DNA of 64,000 bases. It comes from Rhizomys pruinosus (lineage: Eukaryota; Chordata; Mammalia; Rodentia; Spalacidae). Shown here one piece after another: positions 45,606 through 57,009 of the stretch (position 1 is its first letter; each line of letters begins with the position of its first letter). The position numbers and the translations under genes are program-made. The notes beneath the pieces are model-generated. The model saw only the letters and a list, made by a program, of their open reading frames with translations, made no database searches and had not been told where the DNA came from. The stretch lies in contig VZQC01005558.1 in NCBI GenBank assembly GCA_009823505.1, positions 1,323,959 through 1,387,958 of the forward strand. The letters run 5' to 3'.

Positions 45606-46340
45606 ATGTCTCAATGCATGTGACATGGATGGAACTCTTAAAAAATGTACAATGGTGTTTTGTGACATGTATTTTATCTCAATAATGACATTTCTTTAAG
45701 TCCTCCTGTCCTATGTAGTTGTGTGCCTTCATCTATATTAATTGATTATTTTTCCAAAAGGGCCATCTACTTGCCTTGCTCTGAAGAATTTCAACATGAT
45801 TACCTTCATTGTGGCAGTCTCTACTCTTCTAGCAGCCAGGCTGCCCTGTTGCTCTACTTAATTAGCATTGGCCTTGCAGACCTCTGCTTTCCCCTTCTGG
45901 GTCAGGTCCCTCAAGACGGAGTCTCCACTTTTACATGAAATTCTATCATTCATCCCCTCAAGAAGGCCTCCAGCTCACCAGGGTCGGCCTCCATTTCTGC
46001 TGTCATGTGCTGTCATCTACACCACACATGCAGAGCTCACTGCCAGCACTCCCTCAAGGTCTCACTGCCAGTCAGCAACTCAAGGAAATTTGCTTTGTCA
46101 TGCATATTACATTTCAAGCCCCCCATTTAAAATGTCATGTTTTCAATTCTGGACATCCTGAAATTTTTTGAGAAGCACTGATCAAGATCAGGTATAGCAT
46201 ATAACTCATTGCTTTAGTCTGTCAATGTTCCAGTATGAAAAATAAGCTTTGAGATAGTAGAGACTCTGTGTTATTCATGGATGCACACTTCACTTCTAGT
46301 AATAAGGACAGTTCAAAGTCCATCATATATCAGTGGATTT
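45606..46340. other. No recognised feature
   Basis: No gene or repeat evident between the minisatellite and the TATC-rich tract. Confidence 0.45.
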
Positions 46341-46364
46341 TCTGCATTAGTTTATCATCTATCA

Positions 46365-46690
46365 ATGGTCTGCCATCCATCTATCTATCTTCTATCTAAT
46401 GTATCATCTATTTGTTTAATATCTAGTTAGTTATCTATCAACCTATCTACCTATTTTTATTTATCACGTATTGATCTATCATCTATAATATATTTGTTTA
46501 TCATCTATTTAGTTATCTATCTAGCCACCCAATTATCTATCTGTTTTGTAGGTAATTTATCATCTATCTATAGATCTATACATCTATCATTGATCTAGCA
46601 TCTACTCATTATCTGTCATCTTCCTATTTATCGTCTATTGCCTATCTGTTCATATATCAACCTATCGTGTATCATCCATTTACTTATAAC
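46365..46690. repeat. Degenerate (TATC/ATCT)n tract
   Basis: Repeated CTATC, CATCTATC and TTATC motifs over about 320 bp with many interruptions; an old, decayed tetranucleotide repeat. Confidence 0.85.
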
Positions 46691-47609
46691 CAGATAACAG
46701 ATAAACGAATGAATAAACCAAAGCATCTCTGGACTTTTACCTCACCGCTTTGTTAAGAAAAGCCTGCCTGGCCTCTTGGTGAACCTGGAGAAGATGTACC
46801 CCACCCTAAACTTGGCCCTCTCCTGGTCCTCTTAAGTACAATGCTTTCACTTCCTCCCCTCCCCACTTCCTGCTGAACCTCACTTGCTGCTCACTGTTCA
46901 CCTTTCTGGTTTCACAACTGCCTGACCCTTCACAATGAGCTTCCTCCCAACTTAAGTTTACCTCCTAGCTCTGAGCACTGATCTACTAAAGACAAACACA
47001 TTAGGGCTCTACAATCTTCCACATAATTGCTCACTCTTTCTCATTTGATGGGCAGTAAAGATTTTCTGCACTAAAAGTCTATGATAATTGGACTCATTTT
47101 ATCCTGCCACTCAAATAAGAATGCTTGCTGGCAAAATAAACTAAGAAAATTAGAGTATTTTAAAATAATATTTTCATATTTTCCTTTGATGTTCATTTAC
47201 AGCTTGTTAACTTGTTTTCTAATCTGTTAATGATCACTAAACAAATGGCAGCAAATGGCAAAAAATTCAGGATTTGTAGATTTAAACTTTTACCAGTTAA
47301 TGCAGGTGGCAAGATGAGGTGGCAGCTCATTTCTTTAAGAAGGGCTCTCCATCTGGGCCACAGATGACCTTCACTGCCTCTGCTCCCATGATGCACTGCA
47401 CACATCCCAGCAGGGAATAGCACTCAGGAAGCTGACACCTGTCCCCTCCCCCATCGTCCCCTCACGTATGCTTTTATTTGGTGTGCACATTTAAAGAACA
47501 ACTGAACACTGGTGGGAATGGGGATGAAATCTATCAGAGACTTCCCAGATCTTTTTATTATTATTATTTTGGAAAGAAGTTTTAAGTCTATTAACACAAT
47601 CAAGCTCTG
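46691..47609. other. No recognised gene or repeat
   Basis: Neutral sequence before the L1 insertion. Confidence 0.45.
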
Positions 47610-47622
47610 CCTGATTTCATTT

Positions 47623-47834
47623 ATTTTTTTAATTTTTAAAATTTATTTATTTATATATTTTTTATCAAATCTAGGCCTGTGTCCCCCCCATCCTCCCACC
47701 CCACCAGAGCTCATGCATTCTGCCAAACATGCTTTTTATCTCTTTCTCAGTCTTTCTCAATATTCTCCAAGTGGAAGTTGACTGTTTTGAGCAGAAGTTC
47801 ACTGTTTCAGTCAGTTCTTTGATGCAGTCCTTCC

Positions 47835-47866
<32 letters not shown>

Positions 47867-48410
47867 CCAATATGCATCACTCCTAACTGCTTTGGAAAAA
47901 AGCTCAAGGGGTCATGCACAAAAAATACTAACAACTAAATAATTGGCAGTAGCATCCACAGATGAGGGACACCATTCATCGTTTGTTTTTCTGGGACTGT
48001 GTTACTTCACTCAGCATGATGTCCTCTAGCTCCAGCCATTTTCCTGCAAAGCTCATGATGTTGTCTTTCTTTACTGCTGCATAGAACCCCATTGTGTAGA
48101 TGTACCATATTTTCTCTATCCACTCATCAGTTGAGGGGCATTTGGGTTGGTTCCAGCTTCTTGCTATTGTGAAGAGAGCTGAAATAAACATGGCCGTGCA
48201 TGTATCTCTGTGGTGGGGTGAGTCTTGAGGGTATAGGAGTGGTACGGCTGGGTTGGGTGGCAAGTTCATTTCAAGTCTTCCAAGGGTTCTCCACACTGCT
48301 TTCCATAGTGGCTGCACGAGTTTACATTCCCACCAGCAGTGGATGAGTGTTCCCCTTTCCCCACAACCTCTCCAGCACTTGGTATCATTTGTTTTCTTGA
48401 TCCTAGCCAA
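47623..48410 (-). mobile_element. 5'-truncated young L1 (ORF2 C-terminus and 3' UTR)
   Basis: The minus strand encodes the ORF2 C-terminal zinc-knuckle region ([16 protein letters not shown]) and then ARSWNQPKCPSTDEWIEKIW to SEVTQSQKNK in one frame (about 48400-47976). A ~330-bp 3' UTR and A tail follow. A 13-bp target-site duplication CCTGATTTCATTT lies at 47610-47622 and 48411-48423. The frame is nearly undamaged, so the insertion is recent. It has no promoter, endonuclease or RT. Confidence 0.96.
47836..47865. repeat. (TTG)n expansion within the L1 3' UTR
   Basis: About nine TTG units; the related L1s at 58110 and 59660 have only two or three at this position, so it expanded after, or in the source of, this copy. 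Confidence 0.9.
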
Positions 48411-48423
48411 CCTGATTTCATTT

Positions 48424-48900
48424 TTATCCTTATTGTTTCACCCCTTGGATTTTCATGGCTGTTTTTGTCCCACCTGAAGCTCAAGGCTTAGGTCCATTTG
48501 GGAATCAGAGCCACCAGGGGTGAGCACTAGTGTCTGTCTGCAGTATAGATGGCTTGATCCCCCGTTGCTGTCCTGCCTCTGATGCCCAGGCAACGTCTGT
48601 TGTGGGATGGGCATGCATACTCAGTAGCCCACCTTTTACTCTGTTTTGCTTCTGGATGTTGAACCCCATCCTGTAGCCATCTTGTCCTGTCTTTCTCTGT
48701 CTCAGGTCTGAGCCAGGATCCCATGTCACATCCACATTTATCATTGTGTCTCCTTAGCAGTAGCAGTCTCGAAGACATTTCTGGTTTTTACTGAACCTGA
48801 CAAAGTCAGTAAGCTCTGACCAGGTGCTTTTCAGAGTGGGTTGTACCATCGTGATTAGATGAGGACTCCTGGTCTCAGGCAGGGGAGCATAGACATGGTC
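48424..48900. other. No recognised feature
   Basis: Original flank of the L1 insertion; no gene seen. Confidence 0.45.
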
Positions 48901-48904
48901 TTCA

Positions 48905-49065
48905 CACTGTACCTCATTGATATGTATGTGTGGTGATGTATGTGGTGTTATATGTGTGGTGTTATGTGTAGTATACTGTGTGCAGTGTGATGTATGTTTA
49001 TATAGTGTGCCGTGTGTGTGTCATGTGTGTTTGGGTAGTATGATGTGAGTGGTGTGTTTTGTCTG
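48905..49065. repeat. Degenerate (TGTG/GTAT)n tract
   Basis: GT-rich with interspersed ATGTAT and GTGTTATGTG motifs. Confidence 0.8.
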
Positions 49066-49297
49066 TGGTTTGGAGATGAAGTGGTTCTGCATCTCACTCC
49101 TGACTCTGCCACTCATTAACTGGACCTTGGACTTCTCCTCTCAATATGAGGAACAAAGAAGGCTGAAGTTTACTTGGAGCATGCTAAGAACTCAAGCTTG
49201 CTAATGACCTCATACTAATGTGTTTCTGGCTATTAATGTGTAATTATTTATGGGTTTTTTTTCCAGAAAAGCTGAAATCCATGGGAATGTCGCTTTT

Positions 49298-49538
49298 TTT
49301 TAAATTTTTATTTATTTCTGTATGTGTATGAATGTACTGTCTGCATGCAAGTTTGTGCACCTGTGTCGTGCAGTGCCACAGAGGTCAGAAGAGGGTCTCA
49401 GATTCCCCTGGAACTGGAGTTCTCCTGGAATTGGAGTTTCAGACGGTTCTCGGCTGCCATGTGGGTGCTGGGGATCGAACCCGGGTCCTCTGCAAGAGCA
49501 GTCGGCGCTCTCAACCGCTAGGCCATCTCTCCAGCCCC
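49298..49538 (-). mobile_element. B3-type SINE, first copy of a tandem duplication
   Basis: Young subfamily with the 17-bp internal duplication. Carries private changes GCAGTGCCACAGAGG and CGCTCTCAACCGC, both also in the adjacent copy. Confidence 0.95.
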
Positions 49539-49769
49539 TATATATTTATTTTTATGTGTATGAATGTACTGTCTGCATGCAAGTTTGTGCACCTGTGTCG
49601 TGCAGTGCCACAGAGGTCAGAAGAGGGTCTCAGATTCCCCTGGAACTGGAGTTCTCCTGGAATTGGAGTTTCAGACGGTTCTCGGCTGCCATGTGGGTGC
49701 TGGGGATCGAACCCGGGTCCTCTGCAAGAGCAGTCGGCGCTCTCAACCGCTAGGCCATCTCTCCAGCCC
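49539..49769 (-). mobile_element. B3-type SINE, second copy of a tandem duplication
   Basis: Appears identical to the first copy over its body with a period of 232 bp (TGTATGAATGTAC at 49325 and 49557). The outer flanks GGAATGTCGCTTTT (about 49285) and GGAATATCGCTTTT (about 49770) form a single target-site duplication around both copies, so one insertion was later duplicated. Confidence 0.95.
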
Positions 49770-49927
49770 AGGAATATCGCTTTTGAAGGCAGTCAGACAT
49801 TCTTGAAGAGGTGTGAAGAAGACATTGACAGCCAGTAATCTCATTGTCCTTCAGGTTGCATCTAAGAGGACTCTGTTTAATGCTGTAGATCACTCTTCTC
49901 TTGAGGAAAGTTCTGAACATCAGCAAA

Positions 49928-50072
49928 CTAAAGCTTTAAGATAATTCTGTAGTAGAAACGGGACTGACACAAAAGGAAAAACTATAAATGCAAAGTGCTT
50001 TTGCTTTCTCATTTAATTATTTTCATAGTAATCACATGCTATGGTCCTAATAATCACTGCCCACTCCACACC
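49928..50072. repeat. Left arm of an imperfect inverted repeat
   Basis: The best part, 49986-50072 (AAATGCAAAGTGC ... TCCTAATAATCACTG ... CCACTCCACACC), is the reverse complement of 50832-50919 at roughly nine in ten positions. Weaker matching continues outward to about 49928. Confidence 0.85.
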
Positions 50073-50499
50073 CCTATGTTGGAAAGCATGAGCCTGGGGG
50101 TAACAAGGTGAGGTGGGACACAGATAAGTGACAGTCTAAGGAGTAACCTGACAGGCCTGTCTCACCTCTCCACCATTTGAGAACTTCGTAGAACACCCTG
50201 CTTTTTCATTAGAATGCAACCTCCCCACCAGACACTGAGTCTGAGCACCTTATCTGTGGACTTTATGCATCAGTGAACTTGAGGGAAAACTCTGTTTGTC
50301 CTTCTGGAACTTTGTTATAGATTTGAGAACAGAGTTGTTACTGACCTTGGGGTCCATGAGGCCTTCTTTGTCTTTGCAGATGAGGACAGAGCAGAGGTGA
50401 TCCTCTCCATCCAGCTGCCCTGTCCTCAGAGTTGCCTGAAGTAGAGAAAAGAGCAGAGGCAGAGCTCTGGGTGTGGCACTTTAGTAGGTGACTTTGGGG

Positions 50500-50790
50500 C
50501 AATGTGCTAGACAGGATTCTTGTTCCTTTGCTGGAACAGACCTGATAAAACAAATACATATTAAGGGGCATCTGTTAGACTGGCTTACATGAGAGCCTTA
50601 GGCATCCAACAGATATCTTCATCTCTGACAGGCTGAGAAACAGTAACTGATCCATCCCCAAGGCTGGATGCTTCATTACTGCCGATCTGGTGTTGGAGTC
50701 TGAATGGTTCCTGGAGAGCCCCTGATCTTCCATCTACGTTGGAAGGCTGAAGAATCTGGGTTCTGATTTCAGTGGAGGGTGGCAGCATTA
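50500..50790 (-). mobile_element. Rodent LTR-type repeat between the inverted-repeat arms
   Basis: TAAGGGGCATCTGTTAGACTG, CCAACAGATATCTTCATCTC, GACAGGCTGAGAAACAG and GGCTGGATGCTTCA resemble a rodent LTR-like repeat in reverse. Family uncertain. Confidence 0.45.
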
Positions 50791-50831
50791 ACAACAGCAG
50801 AAACGGGGTAGATGCACTTGTGAACAAGGTA

Positions 50832-50980
50832 GGTGTGGAATGAGCAGTGATTATTAGGACCATAGAATGTGACTACTATGAAAAATAATTCAATGAGAAA
50901 GCAAAAGTACTTTGCATTTAGAGCTTTTCATTTTTGTTAGCCCTATGTATAATACAGCAAGATGAAAAGGCTAGTAGGCA
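50832..50980. repeat. Right arm of an imperfect inverted repeat
   Basis: Reverse complement of 49928-50072, about 760 bp from it. Best conserved at GTGATTATTAGGACCATAG and GAGAAAGCAAAAG. Confidence 0.85.
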
Positions 50981-51509
50981 AAAAAAGCAAAGGTTTTCCC
51001 TTTAGAGCTGAACATATCTGGACCACTGTCAGAAGGATATGCTCACATTTAGGGTAGGGATTCTCACTTCAGCTATTTTACTAAAGCAAGTCCCTCACAG
51101 GAAGACCCAGAGGTTAACCTAATCTAGATATGTACACAGAGGTGTGTCTCTTTAGTGATCCTGGATCCTGTAAAGTTGGTGGTCAATTCTAACCATCACA
51201 GGGAGAAAACTCCTTGTTTTACAAATTCCCATATTTAGGTCTTTTTTCTCTTTTGTGTTACTGAGAAAGGGACAAAGGAAATCAAAGTCTGTATTAACTA
51301 TGAAGCTAGAAGTTTAGAGATATGACAACAGCCTGATGAGCTTGTGTTTACGATGTGCTGTGAAGACACTTGCTTCTGTCTGGGTCCAAAAAGAAGCAAA
51401 AGTCACCAATCCAGGTACATGAAAACATCACTTCCTTATTGGAAGTAAGTAGGTTCTGGTTATTCAAAAGGGTTCTGCCTGACTTCCATCATATTTCATG
51501 TGCAACATT
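50981..51509. other. No recognised feature
   Basis: No gene or repeat up to the U6 pseudogene. Confidence 0.45.
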
Positions 51510-51521
51510 CTTTTTTTTATA

Positions 51522-51629
51522 AAAAAATATGGAACGCTTCACAAATTTGCATGTCATCCTTGCGCAGGGGCCATGTTAATCTTCTCTGTATTGTTCCAAT
51601 TTTAGTATTTGTGCTGCTGAAGCGAGCAC
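51522..51629 (-). pseudogene. U6 snRNA retropseudogene
   Basis: The minus strand starts GTGCTCGCTTCAGCAGCAC and matches U6 over its full length to ATATTTTTTT. I count about six differences from the usual mammalian sequence, mostly C-to-T or G-to-A at former CpGs (for example CACAAATTTGCATG for CACGAATTTGCGTG, read on +). A poly(A) tail (T8 on + at 51511-51518) and ACAACATTCT/GCAACATTCT direct repeats show L1-mediated retroposition. Upstream PSE/TATA elements are not expected, so it is probably not transcribed. Confidence 0.95.
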
Positions 51630-51639
51630 ATACAACATT

Positions 51640-52036
51640 CTAAAAGACCAAGGCACCTACAACACCAGCACCCACAGGTAGGGAATCAAATTGTTCAGTG
51701 TGCCTAGAACCTGAATTTCACCTCTGTTATTTTTAAATAATTTAAATAACTAAACAAAAATAATCACTAAAAAAAGAAATGTGTTCATAACTCACATATT
51801 TTATCAAAAATATGTTTTGAAGTCAAGCAGGTTGTGTGAATCTACACTATGTGGCTGCCTCTCAGTATCCTTCCATCCATCCTGCCTTCTAAACTGGGGC
51901 TGCAATATTTCCATTTTGTTTTCAAGAAAATGTATGTTTAAAAGACTTTTGATTAGTCAAGAGTCCAATAATTTTAACTAATTTATAATTGATGACTGAT
52001 CTCCCTATTCTGTAATTTTTCTACTGTATTTGAACT
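51640..52036. other. AT-rich stretch with no recognised feature
   Basis: Flank between the U6 pseudogene and the L1. Confidence 0.45.
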
Positions 52037-52601
52037 TTTTTTTTTTTTTTTCATATGTGGAAAGTGTCCACATTTCTCCAAGTTCATCCAAAGTTCTTTA
52101 TGACTTCTGTCATACAAAATGGAACAAAATTGAAGACCCAAACTGGAGTACACACAATTTCAGCTACCTGATATTTGACAAAAGGGCCAGGAACACTCAG
52201 TGGAGAAAATACAGTATCTTCAGCAAATGGTGCTGGTAAAACTGTATCAACACTTGTACAAAAATGAAATTAAAACCCTACCTTTCACCTTGTACAAAAC
52301 TCAACTCTAAATGGATCAAATACCTCAGTGTGAAACCAGAAACTCTGAAAATGTTAGAAAAAAACATCGGCAGTAACCCACAAGATACAGGTGTAGGAAA
52401 AGACTTTCTGAATCAGACAGTAGTTGCACAGGAAATAAAGTCAACAATCAACAAATGGGACTTCATTAAGCTAAAAAGCTTCTGTACAGCAAAAGAAACA
52501 AAGAAGTGAAGAGAAAACCCAAGGAGTAGAAGAACTCTACCAGTGACACATTTGACAAAAGTTTAACATCCAGGGCATATAAACTACTCAAAAACAAAGG
52601 A

Positions 52602-52855
52602 GGGGCTGGAGCGATGGCCTAGCGGTTAAGAGCACCGACTGCTCTTGCAGAGGACCCGGGTTCGATCCCCAGCACCCACATGGTGGCCAAGAGCCGTCTG
52701 AAACTCCAATTCTAGGAGAACTCCAGTTCCAGGGAGTCCGACGCCCTCTTCTGACCTCCGCGGCATTGCACGTCACGGGTGCACAGACTTGCATGCAGAC
52801 AATACATTCATACACACACGGAAATAAATAAAATTAAAAAAAAAAAACAAAAAAA
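52602..52855 (+). mobile_element. B3-type SINE inserted in L1
   Basis: Has the 17-bp internal duplication. Target-site duplication AAAAACAAAGGA at 52590-52601 and 52856-52867, in ORF2. Confidence 0.95.
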
Positions 52856-53025
52856 AAAAACAAAGGACCATGAAAACAAATGACCCAATTAAAAGATGGG
52901 CTAAAGATCTGAACAGAGAATTTTCAAGAAAAGAAATAAAGATGGCTAAGAAACATCTTAAAAAGTATTCAACATCGCTAGTAATTAAGGAAATGCAAAT
53001 TAAAATCACTTTAAGATTTCTGAGA

Positions 53026-53300
53026 AGAAAACTCCTTGGGTTTTCTCTTGACTTTTTTGTTTCTTTCGCTGTACAGAAGCTTTTTAGCTTAATGAAGTCC
53101 CATTTGTTGATTGTTGACTTTACTTCCTGTGCAACTACTGTCTGATCTACAAAGTCTTTTCCTACACCTATATCTCGTGGGTTACTGCCAATGTTTTCTT
53201 CTAACATTTTCAGAGTTTCTGGTTTCAAACTGAGGTATTTGATCCATTTAGAGTTGAATTTTGTACAAGGTGAAAGGTAAGGATTTAGTTTCATTCTTCA
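53026..53300 (-). mobile_element. Inverted 5' part of a nested, twin-primed L1
   Basis: The minus strand encodes [20 protein letters not shown] ... [18 protein letters not shown], the same ORF2 block as the host at 52264-52510. The two therefore form an inverted repeat of about 260 bp that could pair in single strands. Confidence 0.92.
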
Positions 53301-54194
53301 AAATGAGCTTACCACCTGACCCAGTCATACCACAACTGTGTATATACCCACAAGACTCATCCTACCACAGAGATACATGCATAGCCATGTTTATTGCAGC
53401 CCTCTTCACAATAGCAAAGAGCTGGAACCAACACAAGTGCCCCTCAACTGACAAGTGGATAGAGAAAATGTGGTACATCTACACAATGGGGTTCTACGCA
53501 GCAGTAAAGAAAGATGGCATGATGAAATTTGCAGGTAAATGGATGGAACTAGAAGATAATATGTTAAGTGAAGTAACCCAGTCCCAGAAAAACAAAGAAT
53601 AAATGGTATTCCTCTTCTGTGGATGCTAGCACTAAGTACTTAGTTGCAAGGCAAACTGAGAAATGCTAATGTTATATTTCTCATGATCTGAAAGCAACTG
53701 TGCTCTTATATTGTGAATCCCTTAACAGGTTCTAGAATTAACCTACCAATTATTTTCAGACTTTAGATTTTTTGTATGGGGTGGAGGGTATGTATGCATA
53801 CTTTAGAGTAATATAAAATAAAAATGGAAAAATGTGAATCCTGAAATATGATTTGGAAATAAAATACATTTTATTTTCAGATGACATAATGTTAGCATAG
53901 GTGAGACATGTATATATCTTGAAACAATGCAAGTTGGAGAGAACAACAACAACAAAGGAACTGGGACAAAAAAAAAAGACTGAAACAGTGTTCTCCCCAA
54001 ACAATAATTCTGGGCTTTGTGAAAAAGACTCAGAAAAAGATGCAAGACATGAATGGAAGAATGCATGAAATAGGGTGGGATTGGGGGGATAGAAAAGGAA
54101 ATGAGTCTAAATTGGACTGAGAAATGATGAATGATGTATGAAAAAGTTTAATAACAATAAAATATATATATATTAAAAAAGAGATGAAAGAAAA
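53301..54194 (+). mobile_element. Direct 3' part of the nested, twin-primed L1
   Basis: Encodes the ORF2 end (LPPDPVIPQLCIYPQDSSYH ... MWYIYTMGFYAAVKKD ... SEVTQSQKNKE) and a ~550-bp 3' UTR, closing with an AATAAAATATATATATATT/A-rich tail. Roughly 90 ORF2 residues are missing between the inverted and direct parts, as is common in twin priming. AAGATTTC (53018) and AGGATTTC (54200) flank it. Confidence 0.9.
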
Positions 54195-54350
54195 AAAAAG
54201 GATTTCATCTCACCCCAGTAAGATGGGCTATGATCAAGAAAACAAATGATACCAAGTGCTGGAGAAGTTGTGGGGAAAGGGGAACACTCATCCACTGCTG
54301 GTGGTAATGCAAACTCCTGCAACCCCTATGGAAAGCAGTGTGGAGAACTC

Positions 54351-56282
54351 TTTTTTTACAGGTTTTATTGAGCTTTTGTGCATTTCATACAACCTTTCTC
54401 AATCAAATTTAGACCCGACCTGTTTCCCCATCCATGGCCCCCCCACCAGTGCACACATTCTTCCATACATGCCGAAACCTGTCTTGAATCTTTTTCTTAG
54501 TCTTTTTAATTTTTTCAATGTAGTTTACAGTTTTGCTCAGATCTTTGATAACTCTTTTGTCATTCTTCCCTTTAATTTTATGTTACTCCAAAATATGCAT
54601 ATATACATGCCACATATATATCAAAATGATAGAGTATATAAGGATTTGGTGCTATGATCCACAAATGAGGGACACAATATGTCCTTTGTTTTTCTGGGTC
54701 TGTGTTACTTCACTTAGCATAATGGCTTCTAGTTCCATCCATTTACCTGTGAATTTCATCATGTCAACTTTTTTTACCTCAGCATAGATCCATTGTGTAA
54801 ATCCACCACATTTTCATTATCCACTCATCAGTTGAGGGACACCGGGATTGCTTCCAGCTCTTTGCTATTGCAGAAAGGGCAGCAATAAACATGGTTGTGC
54901 ATGAATCTCTGCAATAGGATGAATCTTTGGATATATACCTAGGAGTGGTATGACTGGGTCAGGTGGTAGGTTCATTTTGAGTCTTTTAAGAGTTCTCCAC
55001 ACTGATTTCCATAGGTATTTCAGGAGTTTGCATTCCGACAACCTCTTCAGCATTTGGTATCACTTGTTTTCTTGATCATAGCCAGTCTTTTGGGGTGAGA
55101 TGAAATCTTAAAGTGTTTTTAATTTGTATTTCCTTAATTACTAGCATTGTTGAACACTTTTAAAGATGTTTCTCAGTCATCTTTATTTGTGAAATCTCTG
55201 TTCAGCTCTTTATTCCATCTTTTGATTGGGTCATTTGTTTTCTTACTCTTCTGTTTTTTTGAGTAATTTATATAACCTATTTTAACCTCTGTCAGATGTA
55301 TCACTGGTGAAGGTTTCCTCCCACTGTGTGGGGTTTCTCTTCACTTCTTTGTTTCTTTCACTATACAGAAGGTTTGAGTTTAATAAGGTCCCAATTGTTG
55401 ACTGTTGATCTTATTTCCTGTGCAGGTGTTGTCTGATTTAGAAAGTCTTTTCCTATCCCCATATCTTGTACATTATTATCAACATTTTCTTCTATCATTT
55501 TCAGAGTTTCAGGTTTCACATTGAGGTCTTTGATCCATTTGGAGTTGATTTTTGTGCAGGGTGAGAGGTAAGGCTTTCATTTTATTCTTCTACAAGTTTT
55601 GATCCAGTTTTGCCAGCACCATTTGCCAAAGATGCTGTCTTTCCTCTAATGAGTCTTCTTGGCCCCTTTGTCAAATATGAGGTGGCTGAAATTGCATGCG
55701 TTCAAGTTTGGATCTTCAATTTTGTTCCATTGATCTATCTACAGGTCTGTTTTTGTGCCAGTACCAGGTTGTTTTTATGACTATAGCCCTGTAGTATAGT
55801 TTGAAGTCTGGTATGATAATCCTCCTTGCATTTCTCTTTTTGCTGAAGCTTGCTTTGGCTATCTGGGTCTTTTGTTTTCCACATGAATTTTAGGATATTC
55901 TTTCCGAGTCTGTGAAGAAAGTCATGGGAATTTTAATTGTGATTGCATTGAATCTATATATTGCTTTTAGTAGGATGGCTATTTTTACTATATTAATTCT
56001 TCCAATCCATGAGCATGGGAGGTCCTTCCATCTTCTGGTGTCTTCTTCAATCTCCTTCAAGGATTTAAAAGTTTTATTGTAGAGATCTCTAGTGCCTTTG
56101 GTGAGGTTTGTTCTAGGATATTTTATTTTACTTTTTTTTCTTTTTGAGGCTATTGTGAATGGGAAGGTCTCCCTGTGTTCCTTCTCCAATTTTTTGTTGT
56201 TGGCATAAAGAAAGGTTCCTGATTTTTTGAATTAATTTTGTAACCTACCACATTACTGAAACTGTTGATCATTTCTAGGAGT
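54351..56282 (-). mobile_element. 5'-truncated L1 inserted in the older L1
   Basis: The minus strand runs from a 3' UTR and A tail (T7 at 54352-54358), through the ORF2 C-terminus and thumb ([40 protein letters not shown] near 56100-55950), to LLEMINSFSNVVGYKI at its truncation. It separates host L1 pieces that end in VWRT and resume at NLP. Damaged by frameshifts. Confidence 0.92.
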
Positions 56283-56768
56283 TTTCAATGAACCTACCAT
56301 TTGAACTAGTCATACCACTCCTGGGTGTGTACTCAAAGGATTCTTGCTATATCAGAGATACATGCACAAACCACGTTTGTTGCTGCTCTTTTCACAACAA
56401 AGAAGAGCTGGAAATAACCCAAGTGTCCCTCAACTGATGAGTGGATAATGAAAATGTGGTACATCTATACAATGGAGTTCTATGCAGTGGCAAAGAAAGA
56501 CATCATAACATTTGCAGGCAAAGAGAGGGAACTAGAAGCTGTTATACTAAGTGAAGTAACACAGTCTCAGAAAAACAAAGGATGTATGGTATTCCTCATT
56601 TGTGGATCCTGGTACCAGATTCTTCTATGTAAGTCAAAGTGAGTAATCTGTTAGTAAAAATACCACATTGACTGATATTACTATAGATATAGCTTGAAGT
56701 TTATGGCTCTATTTTCATAAGCTCTAATATTTATGAGAAAGAATAAATCTCTTCCTTAAAAGTACTTT

Positions 56769-57009
56769 TTTAAAATTTTTATTTATTTCTGTATGCCAAT
56801 CAATGTACTGTCTGCATGCAGTTCTGTGCACCCGTGAGGTGCAATGCCGCGGAGGTCAGAAGAGGGTCTCAGATTCCCCTGGAACTAGAGTTCTCCTGGA
56901 ATTGGAGTTTCAGACGGCTCTCGGCCGCCATGTGGGTGCTGGGGATCAAGCCCAGGTCCTCTGCAAGAGTGGTCAGCGATCTTAACCGCTAGGCCATCTC
57001 TCCAGCCCC
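56769..57009 (-). mobile_element. B3-type SINE inserted in the older L1 3' UTR
   Basis: Has the 17-bp internal duplication (CTGGAACTAGAGTT then CTGGAATTGGAGTT). Target-site duplication CCTTAAAAGTACTTT at 56754-56768 and 57010-57024. Confidence 0.96.

Noticed and set aside
44412..45668. 418-codon minus-strand frame as a His/Pro/Ser-rich protein gene
   Set aside because: It is the 13-bp minisatellite read in all phases; no domain, promoter or splice context. Kept as a repeat and as a low-level finding.
47976..48410. 144-codon protein with a CCHC-like zinc motif as a host gene
   Set aside because: It is the C-terminal part of L1 ORF2 in a truncated L1 with a target-site duplication.
49298..49769. 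CRISPR-like or other direct-repeat array
   Set aside because: Only two copies, 232 bp each, of a SINE; no spacers. The organism is a mammal.
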